A DNA stretch of 6,876 bases from Planctomycetales bacterium (GCA_020050375.1 JAGVKR010000826.1:1-6876), one strand, 5' to 3'; shown: positions 1 to 6,486, numbered from the stretch's first letter. Translations and numbers: made by a program. Notes: generated from the sequence alone by a model not told the origin.

Positions 1-2480
1 AGCTGGCCCCGTATTCGGACGTCGATCTGCTCTTTCTGCGAACGTCGGGGTGCCCCAAGGAATTCGACGAGTGCATCGCCCAGACGGTTCGCGATTGCTG
101 GGACGCCGGCATTCAACTTGGGCACAGCGTCCGCACGCCTGCCGACGCTCTCGCTGGCGCGCGCGGCGACCCGGCATTTGCCACGGCCCTCGTCGAGGCC
201 CGACGCCTCTGGGGCGCCGAGCGGTTGTTCGCTTCGTTCGCCGCCCGATTTCACCGAAAGGTCGTCCGCAACCGGTATGCGAAGTTCTATCACGATTGTG
301 TCGCCGCGCGCGACGCCGAACGTGCGCAGCACGGCGTCAGCGAGCGGCAGCTCGAGCCCGACGTCAAACGTTCGTCGGGGGGGTTGCGCGACATTCACCT
401 GTTGCGATGGATCGGCTTCGCTGCCTACGGCACACCCGACATCGACCTGCTCAGGCGGCAGGGCGCCATCTCCAAAGAGGATGCCGAGGCCCTGTTGGCC
501 GCGCAGGAGTTTCTGACTCGCATCCGCGTCGATCTGCATTTCGCTGCGGGCAAGGCTCAGGAAGTGCTCACCCGGGAAGAGCAACTGCGACTGGCCGAAC
601 TGCACGGCGTCCAGGGAACGGCCGGTCAGCGGCCGGTCGAGCGCTTCATGCAGATGTACTTCCGGCATTCGACCGCCGTCGCCGATATTTCGTTGCGTTT
701 CACGGCTCGCGAACGCCCCCGATCGTACTGGCTGCGTTTCGGGCAATTCCTGCTCTCGCACCGCAGCAATCAGGTATATCGAGTCCGCGGCGGCGAGATC
801 GACATCGTCCCCAGGCATCGCGAATCGGTCTGCAATCGCCTCGAAGGACTGCTCAATCTGTACGAGCTGGCGGGGTTGTACTCGGCGCAGCTCGCGCCCG
901 AACTTGCCGAGCAAATCCGGCGGTCGGCGCCGCTGATATCGCGGGAGATTTCAGCGAATGACGCGCGACTCTTCCTTTCGATTCTGCGCGCGACCGGCCA
1001 AGTGGGACGTCAGCTTCGCAGCATGTTCGCGACGGGTCTGCTCGAAGTCGTTCTGCCGGAAATGACGCACGCACGCTGTCTGTTGCAGTTCAATCAATAC
1101 CATTGTTACACCGTCGACGAGCATTCGTTGCGGGCCGTGGAAGCGGCCGAAGCGTTCGACGGAGATACCGGCCCGATCGGGACCGCTTACCGCAAGATCA
1201 AGCGCAAGGAGATCCTGCACCTGGCTCTGCTGCTGCACGATCTGGGCAAGGGCTTCGAGCGCGACCACAGCGAGATCGGCCGCGAGCTGGCCGCGACGGT
1301 CGCCGACCGGCTGGGGTTGTCGGCGCAGCAGAAAGAGACGCTCGTCTTTCTCGTCCACAAGCACCTGTTGATGTCGCATCTGGCGCTCCGCCGCGACTTG
1401 TCGGATCCGGAAGTCCTGGCGCGATTCAGCCGCGACGTCGGGAGCCCCGAGTGGTTGCGGATGTTGTACGTCCTCACGGCGGCCGACATCATCGCCGTCG
1501 GGCCGCAGGCGTGGACGAGCTGGAAATCCGAGCTGATCACCGAGTTGTTCGATCGCTCGCTCCAGATTCTGAGCGGCGAGCCATCGCAATTCCGGGAGGC
1601 CGAGCGCGTGAGGCACGTCTGCCGGCTGGTCCGCGCCGCAATCGAGGCCCCGACTCCCGTCGGAGCATCGATCCGTGCGGCCTCTGATCCCGTTCGTGCG
1701 GAATCGCCCGAAGCGCTTTCCGACCTCGAGGATCGGCTTCGAGCCTTTCCGACGCACTACCTGATCGCCACTCCCCCCGAGCAGATCGTCGACGATCTGG
1801 CTGTCGCCCGCCGGGTCGCCGAACACGAAGACGAGGTGGTCGTTCGCGCAACCCGCGAATCGCTCCACGATTCAGTCGAATACCGCATTGTGACGCGCGA
1901 CCAGGTGGGATCGGGCCTGTTCGGCAAAGTGACCGGTGTGCTCACCGCCAAAGGTTTGCAGATTCTCTCGGCCAATATCTGCACAACCACCGACGGAATC
2001 GTCATCGATCGCTTCCGCGTCCTCGATGGCGACCATAGCGGCGCGGTCCCCGATTTTCGTTTGCGCGAAATCGAGTCGGCGATCGTCGAAGTGCTTGCGG
2101 GACGACAAACGGTCGAGGAGTTGTTCCAGCGACACCGACGGCTCATTCCCCGATCCGACGCGCTGCGCCGCTTCCGCGAGCCGACGCGCGTCGTGATCGA
2201 CAACAACTCGTCCGAACGGTTTACGATCGTCGACGTTTTCGCCCACGACCGTCGCGGGCTGTTGTACACGATCGCATCGGCTCTCTTCGAGCTCAATCTT
2301 TCGGTGTGCCTGGCCAAGATTGCGACGCACGTCGACCAGGTGCTCGATGTGTTCTACGTCACCGATCGCGACGGTGGCAAACTGCAGGACGACCAGCGGC
2401 TGGAAACGATCCGGCAAACGCTCGCGGCCCGGATTGAAGATTTCGAACGGGCCGGTCTTGCGAACCCAACGGGCAGATGA
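1..2480 (+). CDS. glnD: Bifunctional PII uridylyltransferase / uridylyl-removing enzyme GlnD, 5'-truncated by window edge
   Basis: GlnD adds UMP to the PII signalling protein (GlnB/GlnK) when glutamine is low and removes it when glutamine is high, so it is the cytoplasmic nitrogen sensor. The frame is open from base 3 with no start in view; 825 residues are visible and roughly the first 60-100 are missing. Visible order: the end of the nucleotidyltransferase motif (PYSDVDLLF, residues 4-12, two metal-binding Asp), the GlnD signature around EPDVKRSSGGLRDIH (about 118-132), RGGEIDIVP (about 263-271), an HD phosphohydrolase domain with H374, HD 412-413, VHKH near 451-454 and D495, then two ACT domains at about 626-675 and 741-790, which bind glutamine in this family. 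The architecture is complete at the C-terminus and the catalytic residues in view are kept, so both activities are likely. The stop is TGA. It converges on the lipoprotein gene across 33 bases. The family call is very secure; only the 5' end is unseen. Confidence 0.96.
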   Translation, partial: LAPYSDVDLLFLRTSGCPKEFDECIAQTVRDCWDAGIQLGHSVRTPADALAGARGDPAFATALVEARRLWGAERLFASFAARFHRKVVRNRYAKFYHDCVAARDAERAQHGVSERQLEPDVKRSSGGLRDIHLLRWIGFAAYGTPDIDLLRRQGAISKEDAEALLAAQEFLTRIRVDLHFAAGKAQEVLTREEQLRLAELHGVQGTAGQRPVERFMQMYFRHSTAVADISLRFTARERPRSYWLRFGQFLLSHRSNQVYRVRGGEIDIVPRHRESVCNRLEGLLNLYELAGLYSAQLAPELAEQIRRSAPLISREISANDARLFLSILRATGQVGRQLRSMFATGLLEVVLPEMTHARCLLQFNQYHCYTVDEHSLRAVEAAEAFDGDTGPIGTAYRKIKRKEILHLALLLHDLGKGFERDHSEIGRELAATVADRLGLSAQQKETLVFLVHKHLLMSHLALRRDLSDPEVLARFSRDVGSPEWLRMLYVLTAADIIAVGPQAWTSWKSELITELFDRSLQILSGEPSQFREAERVRHVCRLVRAAIEAPTPVGASIRAASDPVRAESPEALSDLEDRLRAFPTHYLIATPPEQIVDDLAVARRVAEHEDEVVVRATRESLHDSVEYRIVTRDQVGSGLFGKVTGVLTAKGLQILSANICTTTDGIVIDRFRVLDGDHSGAVPDFRLREIESAIVEVLAGRQTVEELFQRHRRLIPRSDALRRFREPTRVVIDNNSSERFTIVDVFAHDRRGLLYTIASALFELNLSVCLAKIATHVDQVLDVFYVTDRDGGKLQDDQRLETIRQTLAARIEDFERAGLANPTGR

Positions 2481-2513
2481 CTCGGCGGCGGGAAGCCTCA
2501 ATTCAGGCGATCG

Positions 2514-3185
2514 TCACCGGCACGCGCGGGGAAATCCGCACGCCTGCGACGAGCATCCTCCGCCTCCGTCGATCTCGTCCAGGACCTCGTCAATAATCAG
2601 GTCGTGAATCTTGCGATTCATGCACATCGTCAGGTGGTTGTCCCAGAAGCAGATGTCCGGCTCTTCACAGCGGAGATCGTAGTTGACCAGTTCGGTGCGG
2701 TCGCTCTCGGCGGTCAGCGGCAGGCCGCGAAAGATCGGGAACCAATCGGTCAGCGGCTGTGATTTGTAGATATTGAAGCAGCTCCGCACGTTGCCGGGGA
2801 TCTCCTCGTCATACGAGGTTTCGAGCAGCACCAGCTTGTCGACTGTGATGTTACGCTCTTCCAGCCGCCGGCAGAGATGGATCGCGCCGTTGGCGCCGAC
2901 GCTGTAAGCCACGATGACCAATGGTCCCTCCAGCCGTCCGGATTCGATTCCCTCGGTGATGTCATCGGCCAACGCGGGGTATTGCTCGGCAAAGGCGATC
3001 GTGGGGCAGAGACCTTCTTCGCACAACTCCTTCTCGAAGGTCTCGATGAACGGCCAATAGCCGATAACTCCGCGCATGACAAACACGTTCGGTCGGCACG
3101 CCGACCCGATGGGCGGGGCCGTGTAGCAGCCGCTGCCCGTCAAAAGCAGAATCAGTCCGAGGCAGACGCAGAATCGCACGGGCAT
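2514..3185 (-). CDS. Cys-rich lipoprotein with alpha/beta-hydrolase-like features
   Basis: From the ATG at 3185 it encodes 223 residues. A GTG 66 bases further upstream is possible, but the ATG puts the hydrophobic segment at the N-terminus as a type II signal peptide should be: a short basic start (MPVR), a hydrophobic stretch at 5-16, and a lipobox-like GSGC with the lipid-accepting Cys at 20. The -3 residue is Gly instead of the usual Leu, so lipidation is likely but not certain. The body resembles a small alpha/beta hydrolase. A strand-like VFVMRG at 34-39 sits where the oxyanion loop would be, LVIVAYSVGANG at 89-100 is a nucleophile-elbow-like A-Y-S-V-G (S95; first Gly replaced by Ala), KLVLLE follows at 117-122, and a late DNH at 182-184 offers a catalytic His. 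Eleven more Cys (30, 55, 60, 105, 136, 173, 179, 188, 211, 216, 222) suggest disulphides outside the cytoplasm. The substrate is unknown. It lies downstream of manA on the same strand, with a 116-base gap. Confidence 0.82.
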   Translation of the reverse strand: MPVRFCVCLGLILLLTGSGCYTAPPIGSACRPNVFVMRGVIGYWPFIETFEKELCEEGLCPTIAFAEQYPALADDITEGIESGRLEGPLVIVAYSVGANGAIHLCRRLEERNITVDKLVLLETSYDEEIPGNVRSCFNIYKSQPLTDWFPIFRGLPLTAESDRTELVNYDLRCEEPDICFWDNHLTMCMNRKIHDLIIDEVLDEIDGGGGCSSQACGFPRACR

Positions 3186-3301
3186 CACCAGGGTTTGCGA
3201 AGCGAGCGTGGAGCTCCCCGGGGCCCGGCTGACGGACCCTACCAGCTTCACTTATCGTCAAAACCTGCGTGACCGGATTAACCGGAATCGGGCGGAAATC
3301 C
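3186..3301 (-). other. Leader between manA and the lipoprotein gene, with overlapping palindromes
   Basis: This 116-base spacer separates the manA stop from the chosen lipoprotein start. It holds three overlapping perfect palindromes: GGAGCTCC (3210-3217), CCCCGGGG (3216-3223) and GGGCCC (3221-3226). Read on the minus strand, a TTGACG hexamer could serve as a -35 box, but I find no matching -10, so I do not call a promoter. There is no clear Shine-Dalgarno sequence before the ATG. The lipoprotein may therefore be read through from manA, or from a promoter I cannot recognise. The in-frame stretch between the GTG at 3251 and the ATG at 3185 would encode a Gly/Ser/Pro-containing extension that does not look like part of a signal peptide. 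Confidence 0.4.
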
Positions 3302-4273
3302 TCATTCCCAGAAGACCTGCAGAAACACCGATCGTCCCAACGGTTCGACAATCTGCGGCAGCGACGCGGCCGGAAATAGCAGCGTCGCACCACGTTCCAG
3401 CACGAGCCCCCCTTCCCGGTCGTCGATCCGAACGCTCCCTTCGAGCAGCATCAGCGCGTGACATCGATCGTCGAAAGACAACGCCACCGGCCGGCTGGCA
3501 GTGTGTCGCAGAAGCGTGAAATACGGGCATCGCACCAATTCTTCCACGGAATCTCCTCCATTGTGCGAGAGCCTCCGGGGGACCAGGGCCGAGACGGGCC
3601 CGCGCCCAAAGTCGATGCATGCCAGTGATTCGTCGATGTGCAGCGGGCGCGGTTTGCCGTCGGCGCCGACGCGGTTCCAGTCAAAGAGCCGGTACGTCAG
3701 ATCGCTCGATTGTTGAACCTCGGCGAGCAGGATCCCCTCGCCGATGGCGTGGACAGTCCCCGCAGGAATGAAAATGCAATCCCCGGCCGCCACGGGAACC
3801 CGGTGCAGACAATCCTCAACCGTTCCCCGGGCGATCGCTGCCGCGAGCGTCGCGCGCGTGACGTCGCACTTCAGGCCGGCATAGACAACGCTGCCCGGCG
3901 CGGCGTCGAGAATCACCCAGGCTTCGGTCTTGCCCAATTCCCCCGGCTGGTGCGCACGAGCCTGTTCGTCGTTGGGATGAACCTGCACCGACAGCCGATC
4001 GGAAGCGTCCAGGTATTTGAACAGCAGCGGAAACTGCCGAATGCCGGCGTGTCGTCCAAGCAATTCCGCACCTCGTTCCTGCACGAGGCGACCGAGAGAC
4101 CAGCCAACCAGAGGACCATCCGCAACGACACTCTGATCGGCGCCGTGATCGCAGAGCTCCCAACTCTCGGCGTAATCGTGCCCGGCGCCGATCGGCTTGC
4201 CCAGCACCGTGCCGAGACGTCGCCCGCCCCAACGCAGGCGCTTGAGAAGCGGATTGAACCGGAGAGGGTCCAT
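3302..4273 (-). CDS. manA: Mannose-6-phosphate isomerase, class I (short type)
   Basis: It interconverts fructose-6-phosphate and mannose-6-phosphate in the cytoplasm, feeding GDP-mannose and related sugars or using mannose as carbon. From the ATG at 4273 it encodes 323 residues, close to the roughly 315 of the short Bacillus-type ManA. The frame stays open 67 codons upstream, but that extension shows no family sequence, and MDPLRFNPLL followed by the RLRWGGRRLG segment is the expected N-terminus. The zinc site is intact: Q97 and H99 in SVQVHPND, E117 in GKTEAW and H175 in PAGTVHAIGEG. The likely catalytic Arg is R195 in TYRLFDWNR. The ESWEL motif near 36-40 is also typical. The C-terminal part (about 245-323) is a second cupin-like barrel ending in VFLQVFWE. 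No Shine-Dalgarno sequence is visible. The gene diverges from the 57-residue protein gene across 173 bases. The function is confident; paralogues with other aldose-phosphate specificity cannot be ruled out from sequence alone. Confidence 0.94.
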   Translation of the reverse strand: MDPLRFNPLLKRLRWGGRRLGTVLGKPIGAGHDYAESWELCDHGADQSVVADGPLVGWSLGRLVQERGAELLGRHAGIRQFPLLFKYLDASDRLSVQVHPNDEQARAHQPGELGKTEAWVILDAAPGSVVYAGLKCDVTRATLAAAIARGTVEDCLHRVPVAAGDCIFIPAGTVHAIGEGILLAEVQQSSDLTYRLFDWNRVGADGKPRPLHIDESLACIDFGRGPVSALVPRRLSHNGGDSVEELVRCPYFTLLRHTASRPVALSFDDRCHALMLLEGSVRIDDREGGLVLERGATLLFPAASLPQIVEPLGRSVFLQVFWE

Positions 4274-4313
4274 CGATGAAGGCTCGTGAGAATCTGTGCT
4301 AACTCCGCTGGGA

Positions 4314-4341
4314 AGAATAACAACTGACGAAAACCAGTCCA
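4314..4341 (-). promoter_or_regulatory. Weak candidate promoter for manA
   Basis: On the minus strand a TGGACT (4336-4341) is followed after 16 bases by TATTCT (4314-4319), each matching four of six positions of the sigma-70 consensus. It would start transcription about 30-35 bases before the manA ATG. The match is modest and could be chance in this AT-richer intergenic stretch. Confidence 0.22.
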
Positions 4342-4355
4342 GCACAAAAACACTG

Positions 4356-4385
4356 TTTACGAATGTCACCTCGAATTGGTATAGT
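4356..4385 (+). promoter_or_regulatory. Extended -10 promoter driving the 57-residue protein gene
   Basis: The -10 box TATAGT (4380-4385) matches five of six consensus positions and is preceded by TGG, giving the TGn of an extended -10 element (4377-4379). A partial -35 box TTTACG (4356-4361) sits 18 bases upstream. Transcription would start near 4392, giving a leader of about 55 bases before the ATG at 4447. It is the best housekeeping-type promoter in the window. Confidence 0.55.
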
Positions 4386-4434
4386 CGGCTCCGCGCAGAT
4401 GCGGCGTGGGATCCCAGTTCCTGCGACGAAGTGC

Positions 4435-4442
4435 AAGGAGGT
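4435..4442 (+). promoter_or_regulatory. Strong ribosome binding site deciding the start at 4447
   Basis: AAGGAGGT is a perfect 8-base anti-Shine-Dalgarno match, with four bases between it and the ATG at 4447. It argues against the in-frame upstream ATG at 4363, which also lies before the predicted transcription start. Few genes in this window have such a site, so translation is probably strong. Confidence 0.8.
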
Positions 4443-4446
4443 CCAG

Positions 4447-4620
4447 ATGCGGCAGTTCGACGTCGAGCTCGCAATCGGCGATTCGGTGCGAGTGGAAGAC
4501 CATCTTCTGACGGTGATCGACATCCAGGGCGACGACATCACCTTCCGCTTGGATCATGCTGAAGAGGTCGATATTGCAGGGGCAGGTTCAACCTTCGCCA
4601 GCCGTCGGCCCCCGCGGTAA
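4447..4620 (+). CDS. Small 57-residue protein of unknown function
   Basis: I do not recognise this protein by name. The start at 4447 is fixed by the perfect ribosome binding site; the stop is TAA. It is acidic in its body and has no signal peptide or membrane segment, so it is probably cytoplasmic. Residues 6-40 alternate hydrophobic and polar in a way that predicts about five beta strands: VELAIGD, SVRVED, LLTVIDIQGD, ITFRLD, EVDIAG. The tail after residue 45 is Ser/Gly/Arg/Pro-rich and probably disordered. The pattern superficially recalls CsrA (GD-x-V-x-V, then TV-D-I-x-GD, then a late EV), but the CsrA N-terminal MLVLxRK segment and the basic residues after the last strand are absent, so RNA binding of that kind should not be assumed. 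It stands alone between manA (divergent) and the STAS gene (convergent), with its own promoter. Confidence 0.75.
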   Translation: MRQFDVELAIGDSVRVEDHLLTVIDIQGDDITFRLDHAEEVDIAGAGSTFASRRPPR

Positions 4621-4661
4621 CGCAATTGGCCGCGAACGGCGATTCGCTTTGGGCAGACGAT

Positions 4662-4709
4662 AGCCGGTCGCGACATGTGCCGGACAGAGCCGGTGCCGAC
4701 ATAGACCGG
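4662..4709. repeat. Two imperfect 22-base direct repeats
   Basis: Copies at 4662-4683 and 4688-4709 share 17 of 22 positions, with a 26-base period. Both begin AGCCGGT, share CGACAT in the middle and end CCGG. The two copies are too few for a CRISPR array or minisatellite, and part of the likeness comes from the shared CCGG cores. Confidence 0.4.
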
Positions 4710-4711
4710 CT
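4688..4711. terminator. Possible bidirectional hairpin between convergent genes
   Basis: AGCCGGT (4688-4694) and ACCGGCT (4705-4711) form a perfect 7-base-pair stem with a 10-base loop. The location between two converging genes suits a shared terminator. Against this, there is no T tract on either side, the loop is long, and the upstream AGCCGGT copy at 4662-4668 could compete for the same partner. If it stops transcription at all, it would need Rho or act weakly. Confidence 0.3.
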
Positions 4712-4759
4712 TGACTGACGCAGAATGCAGGACCGATTCACTACACGAACCAGCCGCGT

Positions 4760-5140
4760 TCACGGCTTTCCGCTTGAGAGCGCCTCGACTGCCTCGTTGC
4801 GCGTCGCGTAGAGCCGCCAGAGCGTGTCGAGGTGGGCGACCGACAGCACCTCCTGACAGTACGAAGTCACACCACAAATCGCGAAGTCGCCCGATGGTTT
4901 GGCTTTGACCCGGGTCCAGATCCGGAACAAGAGCTCGATGAACGACGATCCGAAAAACGTCGTCTCCGAAAGATCGAGCACGATCAGCGGAGGATCGGCG
5001 CGATCGATGGCCGCGAGCAGCATCATTCGCAGCCCCCCCTCCAGCACCTTTTCGTCAACCGACTTGTAGGCCGAACCGAGCCCGATCACGGTCACCTTGC
5101 GGTCGACGACCACGTCCAGTGATGTCGCGGAGTCAGCCAT
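4760..5140 (-). CDS. STAS-domain protein, anti-sigma-factor-antagonist-like
   Basis: STAS proteins of this size usually act in the cytoplasm as phospho-switches: the unphosphorylated form binds a kinase/anti-sigma factor and frees its partner. From the ATG at 5140 there are 126 residues, the normal length of a stand-alone STAS domain. The frame runs 25 codons further upstream without family-like sequence. Strand VTVIGL (17-22) is followed by a helix with VDEKVLEGGL (28-37), strand PLIVLDLS (51-58) and the switch loop TFFGSSFIELL (61-71). S65 lines up with the Ser phosphorylated in SpoIIAA-type proteins (DSSG context), though Asp is replaced by Gly64 and the following Gly by Phe67. Then come FAICGV (87-92) and the C-terminal helix. 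No Shine-Dalgarno sequence is evident. It lies 156 bases downstream of htrA and has its own candidate promoter. No kinase or phosphatase partner is in the window, so the regulated target is unknown. Confidence 0.88.
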   Translation of the reverse strand: MADSATSLDVVVDRKVTVIGLGSAYKSVDEKVLEGGLRMMLLAAIDRADPPLIVLDLSETTFFGSSFIELLFRIWTRVKAKPSGDFAICGVTSYCQEVLSVAHLDTLWRLYATRNEAVEALSSGKP

Positions 5141-5260
5141 TCGAGGCCCAGGGGGATGCGAGAAATCAGAGAGCCGACAGAACCCGTTGCGGACAGAAAC
5201 CACAACGACGTGCATCTGGAATGTAACGCGACTTCCGATACGACTGAGAATGCGAACTCT

Positions 5261-5288
5261 ATCCTACAGCACGCAAAAAAGAAGTCAA
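5261..5288 (-). promoter_or_regulatory. Candidate sigma-70-type promoter for the STAS gene
   Basis: On the minus strand TTGACT (5283-5288, five of six consensus) is followed after 16 bases by TAGGAT (5261-5266, four of six). Transcription would start near 5254, leaving a leader of about 115 bases before the ATG at 5140. The -35 box lies just past the htrA stop, which suggests the STAS gene can be expressed apart from htrA. The T-rich spacer (six T in a row) does not follow a convincing hairpin, so I do not call it an htrA terminator. Confidence 0.45.
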
Positions 5289-5296
5289 CGCGCCGG

Positions 5297-6454
5297 TCAC
5301 TCCAGCACACTCAGTGTCACCGGAAGTTCCAGATCGCCTTCTTCCCGCCGAACTTTCACCGCCACCGTCTCCCCCGCCTTGTGCTGGTCCAGAATGCGGT
5401 ACAGGTCCAGCGAGTCGAGAATCGGCTTACCGTTGATCGCCACGATCAGGTCTCCCGGCCGCGTCGGTCGTGAGTTTTCGAACTCGGTCGGGCGAATTCC
5501 AGCGGTGGCCGCGGGGCTCCCCGCCACGACTTGCCGCACTAGCACCCCTTTGAGCCCCAGCCGGACCGGCACGTGATCGTCCCAGATACCGATGCCCATC
5601 CCGATCCGTTCGACTTTTCCGTGGCGAATGAGCTGCGGGACGATCCAGCGGATGGGATCGATCGGGACGGCGAACCCGATGCCCGCGCTTCCTCCCGAAG
5701 GGCTGTAGATCGCCGTATTGACGCCGATCACGCGTCCGGCGCTGTCGAGCAGCGGTCCTCCTGAATTCCCCGGGTTGACCGCCGCATCGGTTTGGATCAC
5801 TCCCTGAATGGGGCGCCGCGTCACCGAGAGAATTTCCCGCCCGAGCCCGCTGATAACCCCCGTGGTCAGCGTCTGATCGAGCCCGAACGGATTGCCGATC
5901 GCGAAGACTTTCTGCCCAACTTGCAGATCGGTCGATGCTCCAACCTGAATCGGGTGGAGCTTGTCCGCGGGAGCTTCGATCTTGAGAACGGCGATATCCT
6001 TGTCGGGCGCCTTCCCCACCAGTCGCGCATCCCACCGCGACCGATCGGCCAGCGTCACCTTGGCTGCCTGCGCCGTTTCGATCACGTGATAATTGGTGAC
6101 GATATATCCGTTCTCGTCCCACACGAATCCCGATCCGCTGTCCTGTGGAATCCCCAGCGGGTCGGCCTCGGCATTGGCCATGTCGCGCTGGACCTTCAAA
6201 TTCATGATGTGCACGACCGACGGCGACGCCTGCTTGAACAGGTCGATCGTCGACAGCTCGTCGGCCGCCAGGTCACCGCGGGGAACGATCGGTTTGTCGG
6301 GAGCCTTCGCATCGTGCAATTTCGACAGGCCGTTCCGCGAGACTTGTCCCCGCCACAGAAATCCGGCCATCAGAATCAGCAGAATCACCAGCAGCCAGTT
6401 GATTCCCGAACCCCGGACGTTGGCCGGCCGCAGCGAACGCTCCAAATCACTCAT
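5297..6454 (-). CDS. htrA: Membrane-anchored HtrA/Deg-family serine protease with one PDZ domain
   Basis: HtrA proteases degrade or hold misfolded proteins outside the cytoplasmic membrane. The ATG at 6454 follows a clear AGGAGG seven bases upstream and gives 385 residues; the frame is open a further 77 codons upstream, but that part is low-complexity basic sequence. An uncleaved signal anchor lies at about 19-34 (NWLLVILLILMAGFLW), placing the catalytic part outside the cytoplasm. The trypsin-like domain spans roughly 70-280 with an intact triad: H123 in TNYHVI, D153 in DKDIAVLK and S231 in NPGNSGGPLLD. QTDAAVNPGN and AIGNPFGLDQ are family signatures. A single PDZ domain covers about 285-383, with RPGDLIVAINGKPI at 332-345. 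One PDZ plus an anchor is the DegS layout rather than the two-PDZ DegP layout. A RseA-type partner cannot be inferred, since none is in the window. It is transcribed towards the STAS gene. Confidence 0.95.
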   Translation of the reverse strand: MSDLERSLRPANVRGSGINWLLVILLILMAGFLWRGQVSRNGLSKLHDAKAPDKPIVPRGDLAADELSTIDLFKQASPSVVHIMNLKVQRDMANAEADPLGIPQDSGSGFVWDENGYIVTNYHVIETAQAAKVTLADRSRWDARLVGKAPDKDIAVLKIEAPADKLHPIQVGASTDLQVGQKVFAIGNPFGLDQTLTTGVISGLGREILSVTRRPIQGVIQTDAAVNPGNSGGPLLDSAGRVIGVNTAIYSPSGGSAGIGFAVPIDPIRWIVPQLIRHGKVERIGMGIGIWDDHVPVRLGLKGVLVRQVVAGSPAATAGIRPTEFENSRPTRPGDLIVAINGKPILDSLDLYRILDQHKAGETVAVKVRREEGDLELPVTLSVLE

Positions 6455-6461
6455 CGTCGTT

Positions 6462-6467
6462 CCTCCT
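6462..6467 (-). promoter_or_regulatory. Ribosome binding site of htrA
   Basis: AGGAGG on the minus strand, seven bases before the ATG at 6454, decides the start of htrA and rules out the upstream in-frame alternative starting at 6685. Confidence 0.8.
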
Positions 6468-6472
6468 GGCCC

Positions 6473-6486
6473 CGTTCGTCCGAACG
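6473..6486. repeat. 14-base palindrome in the htrA leader
   Basis: CGTTCG (6473-6478) and CGAACG (6481-6486) are perfect inverted repeats around a 2-base centre (TC), ending six bases upstream of the htrA ribosome binding site. This is the shape of a dimeric repressor or activator site; as RNA it would be a small hairpin next to the ribosome binding site. No known regulator can be assigned. Confidence 0.4.

Larger units (their letters stand above)
4621..4759. other. Convergent intergenic spacer
   Basis: These 139 bases separate the stops of the 57-residue protein gene and the STAS gene. No open frame with a plausible start lies here. The spacer contains a pair of imperfect 22-base direct repeats and one hairpin, listed separately. 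Another short inverted repeat, AGCCG/CGGCT (4752-4756 and 4763-4767), straddles the STAS stop codon. None of these is followed by a run of T on either strand. Confidence 0.5.

Noticed and set aside
951..1868. A 305-codon open frame on the minus strand
   Set aside because: It is fully antisense to the HD-domain region of glnD and encodes a low-complexity Arg/Gln/Asp-rich product with no ribosome binding site; GlnD in the other strand is secure.
2481..2513. Possible terminator between glnD and the lipoprotein gene (GCCT/AGGC)
   Set aside because: The stem has only four base pairs around a 6-base loop, with no T tract on either strand; too weak to call.
2877..3272. A 131-codon open frame on the plus strand
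   Set aside because: It is antisense to the lipoprotein gene, which has a signal peptide and a hydrolase-like pattern; the plus-strand product has neither.
3252..3285. TTGACG as a -35 box for the lipoprotein gene on the minus strand
   Set aside because: No TATAAT-like hexamer lies 15-19 bases downstream; the region there is GC-rich.
3638..4279. A 213-codon open frame on the plus strand
   Set aside because: It is antisense to manA, whose zinc ligands and catalytic Arg are all present; the plus-strand product shows no recognisable features.
5267..5282. T-rich run after htrA as a Rho-independent terminator
   Set aside because: No stable hairpin directly precedes it, and the run sits inside the spacer of the candidate STAS promoter.
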